DNA of 10,067 nt, from positions 1-10,067 of the forward strand of contig BEII01000029.1 of NCBI GenBank assembly GCA_002898935.1, given 5' to 3'. The translations under genes were made by a program, and so were the position numbers. This document shows, piece after piece, positions 6,634-10,067 of the stretch. Under the pieces are notes generated by a model. It was not told the origin of the DNA. It did not search any database and saw nothing but the letters and a program-made list of their open reading frames with translations. This DNA comes from a bacterium HR32. Its GTDB lineage: Bacteria; Sysuimicrobiota; Sysuimicrobiia; Sysuimicrobiales; Sysuimicrobiaceae. The stretch's first letter is position 1, and each line of letters starts with the position of its first letter.

Positions 6634-9081
6634 TCAGTCGCGGTTCCGATCCTCCTCGGGCTCCCGCTCAGCCTCCGGGCGTGCGGTGCGGGTCCTCCGC
6701 AGCCGCTCGTTGAACTCTTCCAGCCGCGCCGCGACCCGCGCGTGCACCGTGCCCTCCGGGAAGGTCCCGTCGGGCCTGGCTTGACCCGCGGGCATCCCCG
6801 TCAGGATCTCCAGCCCCTCATCCAGCGTGCGCACCGCCCACACGTGGAAGCGGCCCTCGCGGACCGCGTCCACCACCTCCTCGCGCAGCATCAGGTTCTG
6901 CAGGTTGCTCTGGGGGATCACCACTCCTTGCCGCCCCGTGAGTCCCTTCGCCTTGCACACCGCGTAGAAGCCCTCGATCTTCTCGTTCACCCCGCCGATG
7001 GGCTGGATCTCCCCTTTCTGGTTCACGGACCCTGTGACCGCGATCCCCTGGCGCAGGGGCACTTCTGCCAGCACGCTCAGCAGCGCGTACAGCTCCGCCG
7101 CCGACGCGGAGTCGCCTTCCACCTCCTCGTACGTCTGCTCGAAGGTCAGGCTGGCGGAGAGGCTCAGGGGACGCTGCGCCGCGTACTGGCCTCCCAGGTA
7201 CCCGCTCAGGATCAGGACGCCCTTGCTGTGGATAGGCCCCGAGAGGTTGATTTCCCGCTCGATGTTCACCACGCCCCGGGTGCCCACGAAGGCGCGGGCG
7301 GTAATCCGCGTCGGTCGGGCGAAGGCGTAGTCACCCAGGTGCCAGACCGACAGGCCGTTGATCTGTCCCACCACCTCGCCGTCCACGTCCACGTACAGCT
7401 GGCCGCGCTGGATGAGCTCCTGGATCTTCTCTTCCAGGAGGTTGCTCCGGTACACCCGCTCCTCCAGGGCCCGCTGCACGTGGCGGGCGGTGACCACGGG
7501 GGCGCCGTCCCGCGCGGCCCACGCCGACGCTTCCACGAGGACGTGCTTGATCTCCCCGAAGCGGGTCGTCAGCTTGTCCTGGGACTCTGCCAACCGCGCG
7601 CTGTACTCCAAAATCTTGGCCACCGCGGTGCGGTCGCACGGGCGGATTCCGTCGTCGGTGCACATGCCGCCCAGCGCCGCGGCCACCCGGCGCATGTTCT
7701 CCTCGGTGCGCGGCATCTGGGTGTCGAACTCCGCCTTCACACGGAACATCTTCCGGAAGTCCTCGTCGTAGCGGTACAGCAGGTAGTAGAGGTCCGGAGG
7801 CCCGATGAGCACCACCTTCAGGTCCAGGGGGATGGGTTGGGGCCGCAAGGTGGCGGTGGGCACCAGGCCGTACTGCTCGGACAGGTTCTCGATCCGCACC
7901 TCGCCGCTGCGCAGAGCGCGCTTGAGGGCGTCGTAGGAGGCGAGCTGCAGCAGCAGGTCCCGCGCGTTCAGGATCAGGTAGCCGCCGTTGGCCCGGTGGA
8001 CCGCCCCGGGCCGGATCATGCGGAAGTCCGTCACCAGGGTACCGAGCTCGCCCCGGTACTCCACCTTCCCGAAGAGGTTGTAGTAGGAGGGGTTGGTCTC
8101 CAACACCACGGGCGCGCCCTCGAGGTCGCCGTTGTCCACCAGCAGGTTCACCTCGTAGCGCTCCAGCACGCTCCGGCGCAGGGCCGCAACGGGCAGCGGG
8201 AGCTGGGGCTGTGCCTCCTCCTCCCGGAAGGCGTCCCTGTGCTCCAACACGTCCTCCTGCAGCGCGTCCAGGTAGGCCACCACCCCGGGGAGGTCCCGGT
8301 AGCGCTCCCGAAGCCGGTGGATGGGGTCGCGGACGGCAGCCAGCACCGCATCCCGCTCTAGCTGCGCCACCGCGTCCCGCGCCTGCCGCTCGATAGCACG
8401 CACCTTGCGCACCGCCTCCGCCACTTCTTCCTGCAACTCCCGGTTGGCCTGCGCCAGCCTGTCCTTGATCAGGCCCGGCAGGCGGTCGAACTCCTCCTGG
8501 GTCATGGGCTGGCCTGTGGGCCCCAGGGGCACGGTGGTGATGCCGAGTGGGGTCCGCTGCAAAGAAAACCCCTTCTGGCGGGCGACAGCCTCCAGTTCCT
8601 GCCAGATGCGGTTCGCCTCGGTCTCGAACCGCTCGAGGGTCTGGCGCCGCATGGCCTCGAACTGCTCGCTGGCCAGGACCTGGCGGATGGCGTTGCGGAC
8701 CTCGTCCACCAGCGCAGCCACGGCCGCAGCGAACCTCCGGCCTTCCCCCGGTGGGAAGTGCAGCGCGAGCGGCTGGCTGGGGTCCTTGAAGTTGTACACG
8801 TAGCACCAGTCACGGGGGACCGGTTGGGTCCTCGCCACCTCCCGCACCTTGAGCTGGGTGTACGTGGTCCGGCCCGTCCCGGCCGGCCCGACCACGAACA
8901 CGTGGAACATGGGCTGCTGAACCGACAGGCCCAAGTCCAAGGCACGCACCGCGCGGTCCTGGCCCACCAGGGACTGCTCGGGCGGGAGGTCTGTGGTGCT
9001 CTGGAAGCTGAGCGTGTCCGGGTCACAAACCCACCGCAGCTTTTCCGGAGGCACGCGCAGGTGGTTCCAGTTCACGGCCAT
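6634..9081 (-). CDS. Lon-like protease of the AAA_32/LonB-LonC group
   Basis: This is an ATP-dependent-type protease of 815 residues, of the group that lacks the classical Lon N-terminal domain. The ATPase part begins near residue 40 (LVGQDRAVRALDLGL). The P-loop is GPAGTGRTT (65-73), with Arg71 where Lys is normal. The segment HRANGGYLILNARDLL (362-377) occupies the usual Walker B place but has Asn, not Asp-Glu. A long charged helical insertion covers about 120-310. FRKMFRVKAEFDT marks the distal ATPase region. The Lon peptidase domain fills about the last 200 residues, with the dyad Ser658 (VEGDSAS) and Lys701 (GGVNEKIEGF), 43 residues apart as in E. coli Lon. VEGDSAS is the LonB-type form of the site. 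The ATG start has AGGAGGGA 5 nt upstream; the frame is open further, to 9435, but that would overlap the upstream gene. It lies 38 nt after a small zinc-ribbon-like gene and is probably co-transcribed with it. Confidence 0.95.
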   Translation of the reverse strand: MAVNWNHLRVPPEKLRWVCDPDTLSFQSTTDLPPEQSLVGQDRAVRALDLGLSVQQPMFHVFVVGPAGTGRTTYTQLKVREVARTQPVPRDWCYVYNFKDPSQPLALHFPPGEGRRFAAAVAALVDEVRNAIRQVLASEQFEAMRRQTLERFETEANRIWQELEAVARQKGFSLQRTPLGITTVPLGPTGQPMTQEEFDRLPGLIKDRLAQANRELQEEVAEAVRKVRAIERQARDAVAQLERDAVLAAVRDPIHRLRERYRDLPGVVAYLDALQEDVLEHRDAFREEEAQPQLPLPVAALRRSVLERYEVNLLVDNGDLEGAPVVLETNPSYYNLFGKVEYRGELGTLVTDFRMIRPGAVHRANGGYLILNARDLLLQLASYDALKRALRSGEVRIENLSEQYGLVPTATLRPQPIPLDLKVVLIGPPDLYYLLYRYDEDFRKMFRVKAEFDTQMPRTEENMRRVAAALGGMCTDDGIRPCDRTAVAKILEYSARLAESQDKLTTRFGEIKHVLVEASAWAARDGAPVVTARHVQRALEERVYRSNLLEEKIQELIQRGQLYVDVDGEVVGQINGLSVWHLGDYAFARPTRITARAFVGTRGVVNIEREINLSGPIHSKGVLILSGYLGGQYAAQRPLSLSASLTFEQTYEEVEGDSASAAELYALLSVLAEVPLRQGIAVTGSVNQKGEIQPIGGVNEKIEGFYAVCKAKGLTGRQGVVIPQSNLQNLMLREEVVDAVREGRFHVWAVRTLDEGLEILTGMPAGQARPDGTFPEGTVHARVAARLEEFNERLRRTRTARPEAEREPEEDRNRD

Positions 9082-9086
9082 TCCGC

Positions 9087-9094
9087 TCCCTCCT
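9087..9094 (-). promoter_or_regulatory. Ribosome binding site that fixes the Lon-like start
   Basis: AGGAGGGA on the minus strand, 5 nt before the ATG at 9081. It supports the 815-residue product over the longer open frame. Confidence 0.8.
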
Positions 9095-9119
9095 CGGCAA
9101 GTCCGCTGCCCGCGGGACG

Positions 9120-9467
9120 TCAGGCGGGTCTCTTGGGTGGCGTGCCGAACGGGATGAGCCCGGTCTGGCGGCCGGCTCCAGCCTTGCTCTGCGGGACCCG
9201 TGGGTGTTGGCTCAGGTCCAGGTTCAACGCCTTGCCGCAGGCACACACCACCCGCTGGGTCCGGCCCGCGTCGACCCACGTCCTCCCCTGCCGCTCCGCC
9301 CGCTCCCGCAGCACGGCCAGCGCCCCACTGGCCTCCTCCTGCGCGTCCTCCCGTGCGCCCTGCTCCCGGGTTCCCTGTCCGTACAGCGGGTAGACGACCG
9401 CCTTGGGGTAGTACACCGCGTACTCCCGGCCGCACCGCCCGCAGTGGAAGTTCAGGACCAGCGCCAC
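9120..9467 (-). CDS. Small conserved-looking protein with CxxC and CxC cysteine pairs (possible zinc ribbon)
   Basis: The product has 115 residues and I do not recognise its family. Near the N-terminus FHCGRCGREY carries Cys9 and Cys12; later VVCACGKAL carries Cys75 and Cys77. Together these could bind one zinc ion as a ribbon. Between them is a charged, probably helical stretch (about 33-62). The C-terminal 25 residues are basic and Pro/Gly-rich, probably disordered. There is no signal peptide or membrane segment, so it is probably cytoplasmic. The GTG start has GGTGAG about 4 nt upstream and a good -10 box (TACAAT) just before that. It is the first gene of the unit with the Lon-like protease, 38 nt ahead of it, so an adaptor, regulator or folding role linked to the protease is possible but only inferred. 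Confidence 0.75.
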   Translation of the reverse strand: MALVLNFHCGRCGREYAVYYPKAVVYPLYGQGTREQGAREDAQEEASGALAVLRERAERQGRTWVDAGRTQRVVCACGKALNLDLSQHPRVPQSKAGAGRQTGLIPFGTPPKRPA

Positions 9468-9484
9468 AAGCTCACCCTGCTACC

Positions 9485-9490
9485 ATTGTA
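9485..9490 (-). promoter_or_regulatory. Candidate -10 box for the zinc-ribbon/Lon unit
   Basis: The minus strand reads TACAAT, five of six matches to TATAAT. Transcription would start near 9478, giving a leader of about 11 nt that still includes the GGTGAG ribosome site. No good -35 box is found 16-19 nt upstream, so an activator or an alternative sigma factor may be needed. Confidence 0.5.
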
Positions 9491-9497
9491 AGGCTCG

Positions 9498-9510
9498 GCA
9501 GGGACCCTGC
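9498..9510. repeat. 13-bp perfect palindrome between divergent genes; candidate operator
   Basis: GCAGGG-A-CCCTGC lies directly upstream of the minus-strand -10 box and ends just before the plus-strand TTGACT box. A protein bound here could affect both transcription units. No regulator gene is recognisable in the window. Confidence 0.45.
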
Positions 9511-9511
9511 G

Positions 9512-9540
9512 TTGACTCCACGGCCGGCCCGGTGCAGCAT
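9512..9540 (+). promoter_or_regulatory. Weak candidate promoter for the EthD-family gene
   Basis: TTGACT (9512-9517, five of six) is followed after 17 nt by CAGCAT (9535-9540), a poor -10 match. Spacing and position fit the gene starting at 9570. Confidence 0.3.
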
Positions 9541-9569
9541 GGAGCCGGCTCAGAGAGGAGGGGGTCGGG

Positions 9570-9890
9570 ATGCCCGCGACGTTCATCGCCCTGTGGGGTA
9601 AGCCGTCCGACGTGGAGGGGTTCGACCGGCACTACCGCACCACGCACATGGAGATCGTCCGGCGCTGGCCCAAGGTGCAGTCGCACGTGCTGATCCGCGT
9701 CACGGGGTCTCCCGTGGGCGGGGAGGTCCCCTACCACCAGATCTTCGTGGCCACCTTCGCCACCCAGGAAGACCTGAAGGAGGGCCTCCGCAGCCCGGCG
9801 ATGGCAGAAGCGGGCAGGGACGCCATGGAAATGGTCCGGCGGTTCGGCGGCGGCCTGACGGTGCTGACGGGGCTCCAGGAGGAGACGTGA
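9570..9890 (+). CDS. EthD family protein
   Basis: This small protein of 106 residues has the EthD-type ferredoxin-like (dimeric alpha/beta barrel) fold. The N-terminal strand ATFIALWGKP leads into FDRHYRTTHMEIVRRWP (18-34), the family signature with its conserved HY and TH histidines. A middle strand, PYHQIFVATFAT, is followed by a helix with SPAMAEAGRDAMEMVRRFGG. EthD was named from an ETBE-degradation cluster, but family members occur widely as small enzymes or accessory proteins and the job here is unknown. The ATG has AGGAGG (9556-9561) 8 nt upstream. It is divergent from the zinc-ribbon/Lon unit. Its stop is only 4 nt before the -35 box of the next gene, and no terminator is visible, so read-through is likely. 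Confidence 0.88.
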   Translation: MPATFIALWGKPSDVEGFDRHYRTTHMEIVRRWPKVQSHVLIRVTGSPVGGEVPYHQIFVATFATQEDLKEGLRSPAMAEAGRDAMEMVRRFGGGLTVLTGLQEET

Positions 9891-9894
9891 CTAC

Positions 9895-9924
9895 TTGACA
9901 TGCGAACACGTGTACGCCTATCAT
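9895..9924 (+). promoter_or_regulatory. Strong sigma-70-type promoter for the radical SAM gene
   Basis: TTGACA (9895-9900, perfect) is followed after 18 nt by TATCAT (9919-9924, five of six). The expected transcription start is near 9931, about 9 nt before the ATG at 9940. It is the best promoter match in the window. Confidence 0.75.
9902..9917. repeat. 16-bp near-perfect palindrome inside the promoter spacer; candidate operator
   Basis: GCGAACAC-GTGTACGC has 7 of 8 positions paired, with the perfect core ACACGTGT at 9906-9913. It fills almost the whole -35/-10 spacer, the classic place for a repressor site or for a MerR-type activator on a stretched spacer. Confidence 0.5.
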
Positions 9925-9939
9925 GCACCCAGCCGCAAC

Positions 9940-10067
9940 ATGACCCCACAGCTCGTCGAGATCCGCGTGAAGAGCGTGCTCAACCGCGTTCGGGGGATGG
10001 GCTTCGGTTGGTCCGTCAACCCTTACCGCGGCTGCGCCCACGGTTGCCCCTTCTGCTACGCCAGGCG
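9940..10067 (+). CDS. Radical SAM protein, SplB/PA0069-like, 5' end only
   Basis: Only the first 42 codons are in the window. They read into KSVLNRVRGMGFGWSVNPYRGC and then CAHGCPFCYAR, giving the radical SAM CxxxCxxC motif that binds the 4Fe-4S cluster and AdoMet. The NPYRGC-x-HGC-x-xCYAR context matches the group related to spore photoproduct lyase (SplB-like, PA0069/Rv2578c type), whose substrates are mostly unknown. The ATG at 9940 has no Shine-Dalgarno site and lies about 9 nt after the predicted transcription start, so translation is probably leaderless or nearly so. An upstream ATG at 9923 is out of frame and stops after six codons. The gene is not coupled to the EthD gene before it, since it has its own promoter. 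Confidence 0.9.
   Translation, partial: MTPQLVEIRVKSVLNRVRGMGFGWSVNPYRGCAHGCPFCYAR

Noticed and set aside
6622..8361. 579-codon plus-strand frame opposite the Lon-like gene
   Set aside because: It is antisense to a protease with intact catalytic motifs; the translated sequence is His/Leu/Gln-rich and unlike any family.
9082..9435. N-terminal extension of the Lon-like protein up to 9435
   Set aside because: It would overlap the small cysteine-protein gene almost completely, and a strong ribosome site fixes the start at 9081.
9480..9737. Minus-strand frame opposite the EthD gene
   Set aside because: It is a shadow of the EthD gene and would cover the divergent promoter region; no ribosome site or domain is visible.
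9923..9943. Six-codon mini-ORF whose TGA overlaps the radical SAM start
   Set aside because: Its ATG lies inside the -10 box, upstream of the predicted transcription start, so it would not be in the main transcript.
1..10067. CRISPR array, tRNA, rRNA, insertion sequence or attachment site
   Set aside because: No regularly spaced direct repeats, cloverleaf-type sequence, transposase or terminal inverted repeats were seen in a read of both strands.

Overview
The window is about 10 kb of very GC-rich bacterial DNA (by eye roughly 70 percent GC). Genes are tightly packed, mostly on the minus strand, with frequent GTG starts and clear Shine-Dalgarno sites of the AGGAGG type. An RND efflux pump with its adaptor, a Tat-type signal and a signal-peptide YceI protein point to a bacterium with a periplasm-like compartment. 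The lineage cannot be fixed from sequence alone. A GC-rich, deep-branching or thermophile-like diderm would fit, but that is a guess.

Region 1 (1-6467, minus strand) reads as one transcription unit in the order YceI-like secreted protein, membrane-anchored VWA (BatA-like) protein, Tat-exported dienelactone-hydrolase-family enzyme, RND periplasmic adaptor, RND permease. Junctions are 1, 28 and 23 nt, then a 4-nt overlap, so the genes are probably co-transcribed and partly translationally coupled. The permease runs off the left edge and lacks its last membrane block. The products all act at or outside the inner membrane: possible lipid or isoprenoid binding, a metal-dependent adhesion domain, a hydrolase and an export pump. 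A shared envelope or export function is likely, but its substrate is unknown.

Region 2 (6468-6633) is a 166-nt gap full of inverted repeats. One hairpin begins directly after the stop codon of the upstream protease gene. Two short palindromes lie ahead of the YceI gene.

Region 3 (6634-9467, minus strand) is a two-gene unit: a small protein with paired cysteine motifs, followed 38 nt later by an 815-residue Lon-like protease with an intact Ser-Lys dyad but an altered nucleotide-binding site.

Region 4 (9468-10067) holds a divergent promoter region with a 13-bp palindrome, a plus-strand EthD-family gene, and a near-consensus promoter driving the start of a radical SAM (SplB/PA0069-like) gene with almost no 5' leader. 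That gene runs off the right edge. I saw no rRNA, tRNA, CRISPR array, transposase or prophage gene. No single feature is clearly a new system. The best candidates for a second look are the five-gene envelope operon, the Lon/zinc-ribbon pair and the operator-bearing promoter of the radical SAM gene.
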